The notes under the pieces are model-generated. The model saw nothing but the letters and a program-made list of their open reading frames with translations. It was not told the DNA's origin and searched no databases. DNA of 64,000 bases from Streptomyces sp. HmicA12 (GTDB lineage Bacteria > Actinomycetota > Actinomycetes > Streptomycetales > Streptomycetaceae): positions 55,149 through 119,148 of the forward strand of contig NZ_KB891803.1 of assembly GCF_000373565.1 (NCBI RefSeq), given 5' to 3'. Below, one piece after another: positions 1-7,730 of this stretch. The position numbers were made by a program, and so were the translations under genes. Each line of letters begins with the position of its first letter. The stretch's first letter is position 1.

Positions 1-1026
1 GAGGTGGTCCTCATCGACGCGGGCCGGCCGGGGGAGGGCGTCACCAACTGGTCGTTCTCGTGGGCCAACGCCAGTAACAAGACCGTGACCAGGGCCTACT
101 TCGACCTGAACGTCGCAGGTATGGAGGCGCACCGTGAGCTGGCAGGGACGGTCGGGCCCGACGCGTGGTGGTACCCCAGTGGCCATCTGCGCTGGGCGGA
201 CGACCCCGCGGCGGAGTCGAAGCTCCTGACCACGGCGGGGCTCCTGGCCGTCTGGGGCTACCGGACGGAGGTGCGCACGGGCGCCGAGGTGCGCCGCCGG
301 CTCGAACCCGCCCTCGCGGTACGGGACGAGGCGGCCGTCGTGTTCTACCCCGACGAGGCCTGGGTGCACGGACGGCATCTCGTCGGCCGCCTCGTCGAGG
401 AGGCCGACGCGTGCGGCGCCGAGTTGCGCTCCGGCACCGCGGTCCGTGACATCGGCACTGGTTCCGACGGGGGCGTTGGCAGCGTCGGCCTGGCGGACGG
501 CACCCGTATCGACGTGGATGTCGTCGTCAACGCGGCAGGTCCCGGCGCCCACGCCGTCGCCGCACTCGTCGGACGTGAGCTGCCGATGCGGCGCGAACCC
601 GGCGTCGTCACCAGGCTCGGCTGCGCGCGGGTCCCGGTCCACCGGGCCATGCACGCGCCACACGTCGAGATCCGCCCCGACGGCGACGGTTCGGTGGTGC
701 TGCACAGCCGCGAGGTCGACGCGCTCATCGACACGGAGCAGGGTCCGGCGGACCTGGCCCGGCTGCTCCACGCAGAGGCCCGGCACGTCGTGCCCGAGCT
801 CGGCGACTCCCGGATCTCACGGACACGGGTGGTCGAGCGGCCCATCCCCGCCGACGGGTTCCCCTCCGTGGGCGCGGTGCCGTCCGTGCCGGGCTACTAC
901 GAAGCCGTCACCCACAGCGGAATCACCCTCGGGCCGGTACTCGGCCGGCTGCTCGCGTCCGAGATCCTGACCGGGAAGAGCGACGACCTGCTGACCGGCT
1001 TCCACCCGGAGCGCTTCTCCGGGTGA
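1..1026 (+). CDS. FAD-dependent oxidoreductase, DAO family (5' end outside window)
   Basis: The reading frame is open from base 1 (GAG, then GTG at 4), so the true start and the Rossmann GxGxxG motif lie upstream. The visible 341 residues begin at the second beta strand of the dinucleotide fold (VVLIDAGRPGEG) and continue through a substrate domain. The C-terminal part (GYYEAVTHSGITLGPVLGRLLASEILTG) is the usual FAD-contacting end of glycine/D-amino-acid oxidase-like enzymes. Such enzymes oxidise amines, amino acids or hydroxy acids with oxygen or another acceptor; the substrate cannot be read here. The next oxidoreductase starts 46 bp downstream on the same strand, suggesting co-transcription. 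The fold assignment is solid; the specific role is unknown. Confidence 0.8.
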   Translation, partial: EVVLIDAGRPGEGVTNWSFSWANASNKTVTRAYFDLNVAGMEAHRELAGTVGPDAWWYPSGHLRWADDPAAESKLLTTAGLLAVWGYRTEVRTGAEVRRRLEPALAVRDEAAVVFYPDEAWVHGRHLVGRLVEEADACGAELRSGTAVRDIGTGSDGGVGSVGLADGTRIDVDVVVNAAGPGAHAVAALVGRELPMRREPGVVTRLGCARVPVHRAMHAPHVEIRPDGDGSVVLHSREVDALIDTEQGPADLARLLHAEARHVVPELGDSRISRTRVVERPIPADGFPSVGAVPSVPGYYEAVTHSGITLGPVLGRLLASEILTGKSDDLLTGFHPERFSG

Positions 1027-1072
1027 CCCCCACCCCCTGGCTGACCCGCACACCCCCGTGTTACCAAGACCC

Positions 1073-2629
1073 ATGCCCGTACCGACTTCCGCCCGCGCCG
1101 ACGTGGTCATCGTCGGCGGCGGCCACAACGCCCTGGTCGCCGCCGCCTACCTGGCCCGAGCAGGCCGCACCGTCACCGTCCTCGAACGCCTCGCCACCAC
1201 CGGCGGCGCGGCCGTCTCCACCCGCCCCTTCGCCGGCGTGGACGCCCGCCTCTCCCGCTACTCCTACCTGGTCAGCCTGCTGCCCAGGAAGATCGTGCAC
1301 GACCTGGACCTCGACTTCGCCGTCCGCCCCCGCACCGTCTCCTCGTACACCCCCACCGTGCGCGAAGGCCGCGCCACGGGCCTCCTGGTCGGCGGCGGAG
1401 ACGACCGGACCCGCGCCTCCTTCGCCCGGCTCACCGGCGGCGACCGCGAGTACGAGGCATGGACCCGCTTCTACGAGACGACCCGCCGCGCGGCCGAACG
1501 GATCTTCCCCACTCTCACCGAGCCCCTTCCCACCCGGGCGGAACTGCGCACCCGCCTCGACGACGAAGCGGCCTGGCGGCTGCTGTTCGAGGAGCCCATC
1601 GGCGTCGGCATCGAGGAACACTTCGACGACGACCTGGTGCGCGGCGTCGTCCTGACCGACGCGCTCATCGGCACGTTCGCCGACGCCCACGATCCGGAAC
1701 TCGCCCAGAACCGCTGCTTCCTCTACCACGTCATCGGCGGTGGCACGGGCGACTGGGACGTGCCCGTCGGCGGCATGGGCGCCCTCACGGACGCGCTCGC
1801 CGCCGCGGCCCGCGCGGCCGGAGCCGACCTGCGCACCGGCCACGACGTCACCGGGATCGAGACCGACGGGCGGACCGCCGAGGTCACCTACCGGACCGGC
1901 GACACCGAAGGCACGATCGCCGCCCGCCACGTCCTCGTGAACGCCTCACCCGAGCACCTGGCCCGCCTCCTCGGCGACACCCCGCCCGCCCCGGCGGAGG
2001 GCGCCCAGCTCAAGGTCAACATGCTGCTGAAGCGGCTGCCGCGCCTGAAGGACACCTCCGTCGACCCGCGCGAGGCGTTCGCCGGGACGTTCCATGTCGC
2101 CGAGGGATACGGTCAGTTGGCGGCCGTCCACGCCGAGGCCGCCGGCGGCGCGCTGCCCGAGGCCCCGCCCTGCGAGATCTACTGCCACTCGCTCACCGAC
2201 CCGAGCATCCTCGCCCCCGACCTCGTCGAGCGCGGCTACCAGACCCTCACCCTGTTCGGCCTGCACACCCCGGCCCGGCTGTTCACCGCCGACAACGACG
2301 CGGCCCGCGCCGCCCTCCTCAAGGCCACCCTCGCCCAGCTCGACGCCCACCTCGCCGAACCCCTGGCGGACTGCCTCGCCGAGGACGCCGACGGCCGCCC
2401 CTGCATCGAGGCGAAGACCCCCCTCGACCTGGAACAGGACCTGCGGCTGCCCGGCGGCAACATCTTCCACCGCGCGCTCTCCTTCCCGTACACGCAAGAA
2501 GGCACGGGACCGTGGGGCGTCGAGACGGCGCACGCCAACGTCCTGCTGTGCGGCGCGGGCGCCGTCCGCGGCGGCGGGGTCAGCGGCATCCCCGGGCACA
2601 ACGCCGCCATGGCGGTGCTGCGCCACTGA
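1073..2629 (+). CDS. Phytoene-dehydrogenase-like FAD/NAD(P) oxidoreductase (PYROXD2 type)
   Basis: The 518-residue protein starts with a complete dinucleotide-binding motif (VVIVGGGHNALVAAAYLARAG, about residues 10-30). It ends with the second FAD-contact region (NVLLCGAGAVRGGGVSGIPGHNAAMAVL) typical of the carotene-desaturase-like, amine-oxidase-fold family. The GGGHNAL form is typical of the PYROXD2/COG1233 branch rather than true carotenoid desaturases, and no crtB or crtE gene is near. A GTG at 1058 would add five residues including a TTA codon, which is rare in Streptomyces, so the ATG at 1073 is preferred. It probably forms an operon with the upstream oxidoreductase. It converges on the esterase gene ending at 2661 with only 31 bp between. 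Substrate unknown. Confidence 0.8.
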   Translation: MPVPTSARADVVIVGGGHNALVAAAYLARAGRTVTVLERLATTGGAAVSTRPFAGVDARLSRYSYLVSLLPRKIVHDLDLDFAVRPRTVSSYTPTVREGRATGLLVGGGDDRTRASFARLTGGDREYEAWTRFYETTRRAAERIFPTLTEPLPTRAELRTRLDDEAAWRLLFEEPIGVGIEEHFDDDLVRGVVLTDALIGTFADAHDPELAQNRCFLYHVIGGGTGDWDVPVGGMGALTDALAAAARAAGADLRTGHDVTGIETDGRTAEVTYRTGDTEGTIAARHVLVNASPEHLARLLGDTPPAPAEGAQLKVNMLLKRLPRLKDTSVDPREAFAGTFHVAEGYGQLAAVHAEAAGGALPEAPPCEIYCHSLTDPSILAPDLVERGYQTLTLFGLHTPARLFTADNDAARAALLKATLAQLDAHLAEPLADCLAEDADGRPCIEAKTPLDLEQDLRLPGGNIFHRALSFPYTQEGTGPWGVETAHANVLLCGAGAVRGGGVSGIPGHNAAMAVLRH

Positions 2630-2660
2630 GAGCCACCGGCCCCGCTGCCTCCGCCCCGGC

Positions 2661-3635
2661 TCAGGCCGCGAACACACCCCGCAGCGCGGCGATCTTGCGC
2701 GGCAGGTCGTACTCGGCGCCTCCCTCGTGCCCGTTGTACGGGAACACCTCGATGGAGGCGGGACCGGCATAGCGGTGATAGGCGGCGAAGACCGTGGACG
2801 AAGGACACACCTTGTCCATCAGGCCGACCGAGAACCATGCCGGGCTCGTCGCCCGCGCCGCGAAGTTGACCCCGTCGAAGTACGACAGCGTCTCCATCGC
2901 CGCCTCGATCCCGAACCGGTGCCCCGAAAGGAACCGGGCGATCTCCGCGTACGGCCCGGCGTCGGTGATCTGCGAGGCGCGCCGGAAGTGACACAGGAAG
3001 GGGACGTCCGCCACGGTCGCCGCCACGTCGTCACGCAGCCCGGAGACGGCGAGCGCCAGGCCGCCGCCCTGGCTGCCGCCGAGCACCGCGACCCTCGACG
3101 CGTCGACGGCCTCGTGCTCCCTGACGGCGTCGACGGCTCGCACCGCGTCGGTGATCAGCCGCCGGTAGTAGTGCCGGTGCGGGTCCTCGATGCCGCGGGT
3201 CAGGAAGCCGGGCGACGACGAGCCATGTCCCTCCGGCGCGATGTCCGGGGTGTCGGCGACGTTCTTGCCGCCGCCGCCCTGGCCCCGGTTGTCCACCACC
3301 AGGTGCGCGTGGCCGAGCGCGCTCCACGTCAGCCACGCGTACGGGATGCCGCGGCCGCCGTTGTAGCCGATGTACTGGACGACGGCGGGCAGCGGACCCG
3401 TGCGGGCGCGCGGCAGCAGCAGCCACGCCTTCACCGGCTGCCCGCCCCAGCCGTTGAACGTCACGTCGTACACGTCCACCGTCGCGAGGCCCGTCTCGTA
3501 CGGCACGAAGCGGGTTTCCAGCGGATGCCGGGCGGCGTCGTCGAGCGTCTTGCGCCAGAACGCGTCGAAGTCGGCGGGCTCCTCCGGCTCGGGGCGGTAC
3601 TCCCGCAGCCGGTCGAGCGGCATGTCGAACAGCAA
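2661..3635 (-). CDS. CE7 acetyl-esterase (acetylxylan esterase / cephalosporin C deacetylase family)
   Basis: The 324-residue protein has the complete CE7 signature: RGQ near 117-119, GGSQGG with nucleophile Ser188, Asp274 (GLMDKVCP) and His303 in HEGG. There is no signal peptide, so it should act on imported acetylated oligosaccharides in the cytosol. It is the last gene of the polysaccharide operon. The preceding lyase stops 2 bp upstream, and a GAGGAG Shine-Dalgarno inside the end of that gene is well placed for a TTG start at 3635; an ATG at 3623 is the alternative. Length matches the family (about 320). Its place beside lyases suggests removal of acetyl groups that block further breakdown. 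Confidence 0.9.
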   Translation of the reverse strand: MLFDMPLDRLREYRPEPEEPADFDAFWRKTLDDAARHPLETRFVPYETGLATVDVYDVTFNGWGGQPVKAWLLLPRARTGPLPAVVQYIGYNGGRGIPYAWLTWSALGHAHLVVDNRGQGGGGKNVADTPDIAPEGHGSSSPGFLTRGIEDPHRHYYRRLITDAVRAVDAVREHEAVDASRVAVLGGSQGGGLALAVSGLRDDVAATVADVPFLCHFRRASQITDAGPYAEIARFLSGHRFGIEAAMETLSYFDGVNFAARATSPAWFSVGLMDKVCPSSTVFAAYHRYAGPASIEVFPYNGHEGGAEYDLPRKIAALRGVFAA

Positions 3636-3637
3636 GG

Positions 3638-6022
3638 TCAGCTCCTCGAAGGGGGACGGGAAAGAGTCAGGGTCACGGTGGCGCCGTTCCGGCCGGCCGT
3701 GTCGACGGTGATCCGGGTCCCGGCGGCGGCGCGCGCGACGGTGACGCCCGGGTCGGCCCGGTGCACGTCGAACCCCCGCAGATCGAGATCGAGCACGATC
3801 CGCTCGCGCAGCTGCGTCGGGTCGCTCACCGCGACGTCGACGCGGCCGTCGCGCGGACGGACCAGAACCGATGCGGGGCCGTCCGCGGCGAGTTCACCGG
3901 CGCGCCCCGCCGCCCAGAAGTTCGCCGCGAGCAGCCCGTCCGCGGCCCGCCGCACGGCGTGCACCGTCTCCGACTCGGCGACGGCACGCACGGGCGGGGC
4001 GAGCGCGCAGCGCCGGGTCCGCTCGGCGGAGGCGCCGGGCAGCTGCAGCCAGCAGTAACCGGCCCCGGACGGAGCCGCGCCGTGGTCCTGCCACAGCGTC
4101 AGGTACGGGCGGGTGACCGGGGTGTCCGTGCCGTACTTGGTGTTGATCTCGCGCCAGGTGGCGGTGCGCTGCTCGCGCAGGGCGCGGACGGCGGTGGGGC
4201 GCGCGAAGACATAGCCGCCGGTGCCCGCCAGATGCACGCTGCGCACCCCGGTGAGGTCGCCGCCGGGCGAGGCCACCCCGTCGACGGTCAACTCGGCGTC
4301 CGCATCGCGGAGTTTGCGGTTCTCGACGACGGTCTCCACGACACCCGCGTTCGCCGTGATGCCCGAGCCGACGTGCACGATCACGTCGTCCAGGCAGAAC
4401 CAGCTCTTGAGGGCCCGCAGCGAACTCCCGTAGGCCCGCAGGTCCATGCCGTACGCGCCGAGCGTCGTCCCGGGCAGCGCGGCGCCGCCCGCCCAGTCGG
4501 CGGCGCTCGTGGTGCGCTGGCCCGCCGCGTCCGCGGGGCGGGCGGCGACGACGGTGGTGCCGGGCAGCCGCAGCGGATCGACGGTCGGCCAGTAGTCCTC
4601 GCTGTAGTGGCCGAGGTCGTCGTCGTACAGCAGGACCATGCCGTCCGAGAGGTGCCAGCCGTGCAGGTTCTCGTTCTGGATGGACTCGTAGTTGTAGATC
4701 CGGCTCGAGTAGGCCGAGATGCCGAGCGTGAAGGCGGGCCGATGATGCATCGCCTTGTCCATGCGCGGAAATTGACGATGCGTCACCAAAGTGCCGCGCG
4801 GTGCGGTGTCGGAGGCGAGCAGGCGCTGCGCCGCCGCGAGCGAGGCCAGATCCGTCACGTCGAGGAAGTCGCGGTAGGTGTCCTCGGTGATCCACTGCTT
4901 GACCAGTGCGGTGAACCGGTCGGTGTCCGCCGCCGGGAGGCCGGGCAGCAGCCGCAGCACCGCCTCGATCACCGTCTGCGCCGCCACGTGCCCCTGTTTG
5001 CTGGCGCGGGCGACCTCCCGGCCGCACACCCCCGCCTGGACGTCGCCCCGGACGATCAGCGGGTCGAAGCCGTCGGTCACCCAGTGCCGCACGTTGGCCA
5101 CGTCGGCGTCGGTGACCTGCCAGTCGGTGGCGTCCAGGAGATGCAGCAGCCGGGAAAGGCTGCCCAACAGCTCCTTTCCGTAGCCGCCGTTGTAGGGGTG
5201 CTTGTAGTGCTGGAGGAACGAGCCGTCCGAGTAGAAGCCCTCACCGGTGCCTTCTCCGGTGCCCGAGCCGGCGTCCTGGAAGGCGAGCACACTGTTCGCG
5301 CCGCCGCCCGAGACGTCCGACAGCGCGTCGCGCACCCGCACGAGGTCGGCGCCGTCGCCGCGCAGCACCGCGCCGACGGCGACGACCGTGCAGATCCACA
5401 CACGGTTGGCGCCCGTCGCGATCTGCCGGTCGGCGCGCCACAGGTTCGGATCGGGCGTGTAGTGGCGCACGGCGTCCGTGATCCGCGTCAGACGGTCCGT
5501 GCCGAGGGCCTCGTACAGCAGCACGGCCGTGTCGTTGAGAGCCTGGGCGCAGCCGATCTCCCAGTCCCAGTCGTTGTCGAACCGCTCGTGACCGGGCCCG
5601 TAGCGGTGCTCCAGCATCCAGTCGATGCCCCGATCGAGCAGGTCGGCCAGGGTCGCGTCACCGTACTGGCTCGTGCCGGGCACGGCCCACGCGGTGGCGA
5701 GGGTGGCGAGCCGTTTGAACGAGGTGGTGACGTGGTTCGACACGCTCGTGCTGGTCAGGTCGGGCCACAGGCCGTCGGTGCGGGACGGGTCGAGGCCCTT
5801 CGCCGCGCTCACCGCCGCCCGGTCGACGCGCGAGATCGCCGCGGCGATCCGTGGTTCGGTGGTGTCGAGTCCGGTTCCGCCGGTCAGCAGGGTGTGCCAA
5901 CGGGCGCGCAGGAGCGCCGTGCCGTCGTCGGCGCGGGCCGTGCCGAGGAGTGGCGTCGGCAGCGCGAGGGCGGCGAGGGCCGCGCCGGTGCCGGCGAGGA
6001 CGGTGCGGCGGGTGGCGGTCAC
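3638..6022 (-). CDS. Polysaccharide lyase family 8 (hyaluronate/chondroitin/xanthan-lyase type), Tat-exported
   Basis: The 794-residue protein starts at a GTG overlapping the stop of the upstream gene (GTGA), a coupled start that fits a twin-arginine leader (TATRRTVLAGTGAALAALAL). The alpha/alpha-toroid part carries PL8 motifs: TGANRV with Asn206, then a DGSF-QH block with His272 and an NGGYG block with Tyr281, the expected catalytic Asn/His/Tyr. A beta-sandwich C-terminal region follows, with the family motifs RMDKAMHHR and NENLHGWHLSDG. Length fits PL8 (750-800). The enzyme should cleave uronic-acid-containing glycans by beta-elimination outside the cell. The exact polymer (hyaluronan, chondroitin, xanthan or a plant/algal glycan) cannot be told from sequence alone. 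Confidence 0.92.
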   Translation of the reverse strand: MTATRRTVLAGTGAALAALALPTPLLGTARADDGTALLRARWHTLLTGGTGLDTTEPRIAAAISRVDRAAVSAAKGLDPSRTDGLWPDLTSTSVSNHVTTSFKRLATLATAWAVPGTSQYGDATLADLLDRGIDWMLEHRYGPGHERFDNDWDWEIGCAQALNDTAVLLYEALGTDRLTRITDAVRHYTPDPNLWRADRQIATGANRVWICTVVAVGAVLRGDGADLVRVRDALSDVSGGGANSVLAFQDAGSGTGEGTGEGFYSDGSFLQHYKHPYNGGYGKELLGSLSRLLHLLDATDWQVTDADVANVRHWVTDGFDPLIVRGDVQAGVCGREVARASKQGHVAAQTVIEAVLRLLPGLPAADTDRFTALVKQWITEDTYRDFLDVTDLASLAAAQRLLASDTAPRGTLVTHRQFPRMDKAMHHRPAFTLGISAYSSRIYNYESIQNENLHGWHLSDGMVLLYDDDLGHYSEDYWPTVDPLRLPGTTVVAARPADAAGQRTTSAADWAGGAALPGTTLGAYGMDLRAYGSSLRALKSWFCLDDVIVHVGSGITANAGVVETVVENRKLRDADAELTVDGVASPGGDLTGVRSVHLAGTGGYVFARPTAVRALREQRTATWREINTKYGTDTPVTRPYLTLWQDHGAAPSGAGYCWLQLPGASAERTRRCALAPPVRAVAESETVHAVRRAADGLLAANFWAAGRAGELAADGPASVLVRPRDGRVDVAVSDPTQLRERIVLDLDLRGFDVHRADPGVTVARAAAGTRITVDTAGRNGATVTLTLSRPPSRS

Positions 6023-7116
6023 GAGGCGGCCCCGGCCGAGCACAGGGCCGTCGGGTCGTGGTCGGCGCCGTACGTGCCGACCGAGTCCCCACCCGTGTTG
6101 CCGCTCATCGTGTTGCTGCACACCGGGCCCTGGGGGGTGCGCATGACCTTGACGCCGCCGCCCGCGTTGCCGGTGATCGTGTTGCCGTAGACCTGCGTGT
6201 CCGTGCCGTCGGTGGCCGTGTCGCCGCCGAGCCTGACGCCCGCGCCGGTGTTGTCGTGGATCGTGTTGTACCGGAAGATGTTGCCGCTCCCGCGGGCGTC
6301 GAGCCCGGCCGAGCTGGGGTCGCGCTGCTGCGAACAGTCGTTGTACTCCACGTAGTTGTTGGTGGAGTTCTCCTTCACGTCGACGCATTCGTTGCCGCGT
6401 GTGGTGATCGCGTTGTGGTGGATCCGGTTGTTGCGGCTGACGTCCGGAGCCGCGTCGGGCGCCCCGTTCGCGCCCTGCTGCTCGGGCGCCGTGCCGAGGT
6501 AGATGCCCTCGCCGTTCTTGCCGCCCCCGCCGAACCGGAAGTCGGCCACCCCGCAGTCGCTGATGGTGTTGTCCGAGATGTCGGCGCCGGTCACGAGGTA
6601 GCGCAGGCGCAGGCACTCGTCGGCCGCGTTCTTGAGGGTCATGTGCGTGACGCGCAGTCCGTTCACGCCGTTGCCGGGCGTGGTGCTCATGACGTAGACG
6701 AGCTTGAGCCGGTACCCGGACACGTCGTCCGACGCCCCGTGCAGTCCGTCGACGGTGAACCCGTCGAGCACGGTCCCGTCGTGCTGCACCTGGACGATCC
6801 GGGCGTCGCCCGCCCCCTTGACGACGGCGGTCGAGGGACCGGTCAGCGTGACGTTCTCGCGGCGCGTCACGACGTCCTGCCGGTACGTGCCCGAGGCCAG
6901 GTGCACGACGGAGCCGGCCGGGGCCAGGTCGAGGGCGCGCTGGATCGTGGCGAGCGGCGCGCCCGACGACGTACCGGAGTTGGTGTCGCTGCCGGTCGGT
7001 GCGACGTAGTACGCGGATGCCGCCACGGCCGACGGGGTGGGCAGGGCGAGCACGGCCGGGACGGCGAGCGCGGCCACCAGGGCGGTGCGCACGGCGGTGG
7101 AGCGGGTGCGTCTCAC
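6019..7116 (-). CDS. Secreted right-handed beta-helix protein (pectate-lyase-like fold, DUF1565 type)
   Basis: The 365-residue protein begins at a GTG overlapping the YesL stop, with AAGGGA upstream. A Sec-type leader ends near AVAASA. The mature N-terminus (YYVAPTGSDTNSGTSSGAPLATIQRAL) is the classic entry strand of DUF1565/pectate-lyase-like helices. Short repeats of the form ISDNTISDCG, YNTIHDNTGAG and YGNTITGNAGGG follow, as expected for helix coils. Cysteines cluster late. PL6, PL9 and inverting glycosidases share this fold; no family-specific catalytic set was recognised. Its place between a YesL-like protein and a PL8 lyase suggests an extracellular lyase or hydrolase for the same polymer. 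Translation is coupled to the genes on both sides by GTGA overlaps. Confidence 0.8.
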   Translation of the reverse strand: MRRTRSTAVRTALVAALAVPAVLALPTPSAVAASAYYVAPTGSDTNSGTSSGAPLATIQRALDLAPAGSVVHLASGTYRQDVVTRRENVTLTGPSTAVVKGAGDARIVQVQHDGTVLDGFTVDGLHGASDDVSGYRLKLVYVMSTTPGNGVNGLRVTHMTLKNAADECLRLRYLVTGADISDNTISDCGVADFRFGGGGKNGEGIYLGTAPEQQGANGAPDAAPDVSRNNRIHHNAITTRGNECVDVKENSTNNYVEYNDCSQQRDPSSAGLDARGSGNIFRYNTIHDNTGAGVRLGGDTATDGTDTQVYGNTITGNAGGGVKVMRTPQGPVCSNTMSGNTGGDSVGTYGADHDPTALCSAGAAS

Positions 7117-7730
7117 GAGGAGGTCCCTTCTGGTTGCGGTGCGGCGAAGTGCAGGGCGAGCAGGACGGGCACGCTCGGCCCGAACAGCAGCGGGCCGAGC
7201 GGCACGGGCAGGGTGAGCACGACGGCGGACACGGCCGCGCCGAGCAGCGCCGTGCCACGGGCCGGTGACGCGAAGGCGAGCGCCAGAGCCCGGCGGTGCC
7301 AGGTGCTCACGTCGTCGTCGGGGGCGAGGGCGGCGTGGGCCGCCAGTGCGGTGCAGTGGACGAACAGACACGCGCCGAGCCCGGCCTGCGCGGCCAGCAG
7401 CACGAACGCGTAAGGGCTCGAACGGCCGCTGAGGAACGCGCAGTTGGCCACCAGGATCAGCGTCGCCGCGGCGGTCGGCGCGCTGTGCCGCCACAGGGCC
7501 CGCCAGTAGCGCGGGAAGGCCGCGAACGTCCCGGTGAACGACCGGGTGTCGCCGTCGGACCGCCACGCGCGCAGCGCGAACGCGAGGGCGGCCAGCGCCG
7601 GCAGCCACGTGACCACACCGAGCGCGAGCAGTGTGAACGCGGCGCCCGCGGCGGCCGGTTGGGCCACGTACTCCAGCATTCCGAGGAGCCGGCCGCGCCG
7701 GGCCGACGGCAGAGTGACCGGCACCGTCAC
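7113..7730 (-). CDS. YesL-like (DUF624) integral membrane protein
   Basis: This 205-residue protein starts at a GTG that overlaps the stop of the upstream heparinase-like gene. It has an amphipathic start (GRLLGMLEYVAQPAAAGAAF) and about five hydrophobic segments. The layout and length match the DUF624/YesL family, whose founder lies in the Bacillus subtilis rhamnogalacturonan-utilisation cluster. The biochemical role of YesL proteins is not established. They are repeatedly found beside sugar ABC transporters and polysaccharide lyases, so a role linked to transporter assembly or cell-surface sensing is a guess from context. Both junctions are GTGA overlaps. Confidence 0.75.
   Translation of the reverse strand: MTVPVTLPSARRGRLLGMLEYVAQPAAAGAAFTLLALGVVTWLPALAALAFALRAWRSDGDTRSFTGTFAAFPRYWRALWRHSAPTAAATLILVANCAFLSGRSSPYAFVLLAAQAGLGACLFVHCTALAAHAALAPDDDVSTWHRRALALAFASPARGTALLGAAVSAVVLTLPVPLGPLLFGPSVPVLLALHFAAPQPEGTSS

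Noticed and set aside
1058..1072. GTG start with a TTA codon for the FAD oxidoreductase (possible bldA control)
   Set aside because: The ATG at 1073 gives a normal N-terminus just before the cofactor motif; TTA control is not supported.
2094..4058. Long plus-strand frame of 654 codons
   Set aside because: It lies over two well-supported genes on other frames or strands and has the low-complexity composition of shadow frames in GC-rich DNA.
3638..7258. A 1206-codon open frame on the minus strand joining the PL8 gene to sequence upstream
   Set aside because: The first 400 codons are arginine/proline-rich antiphase reading of the beta-helix gene; the Tat leader and GTGA overlap place the PL8 start at 6022.
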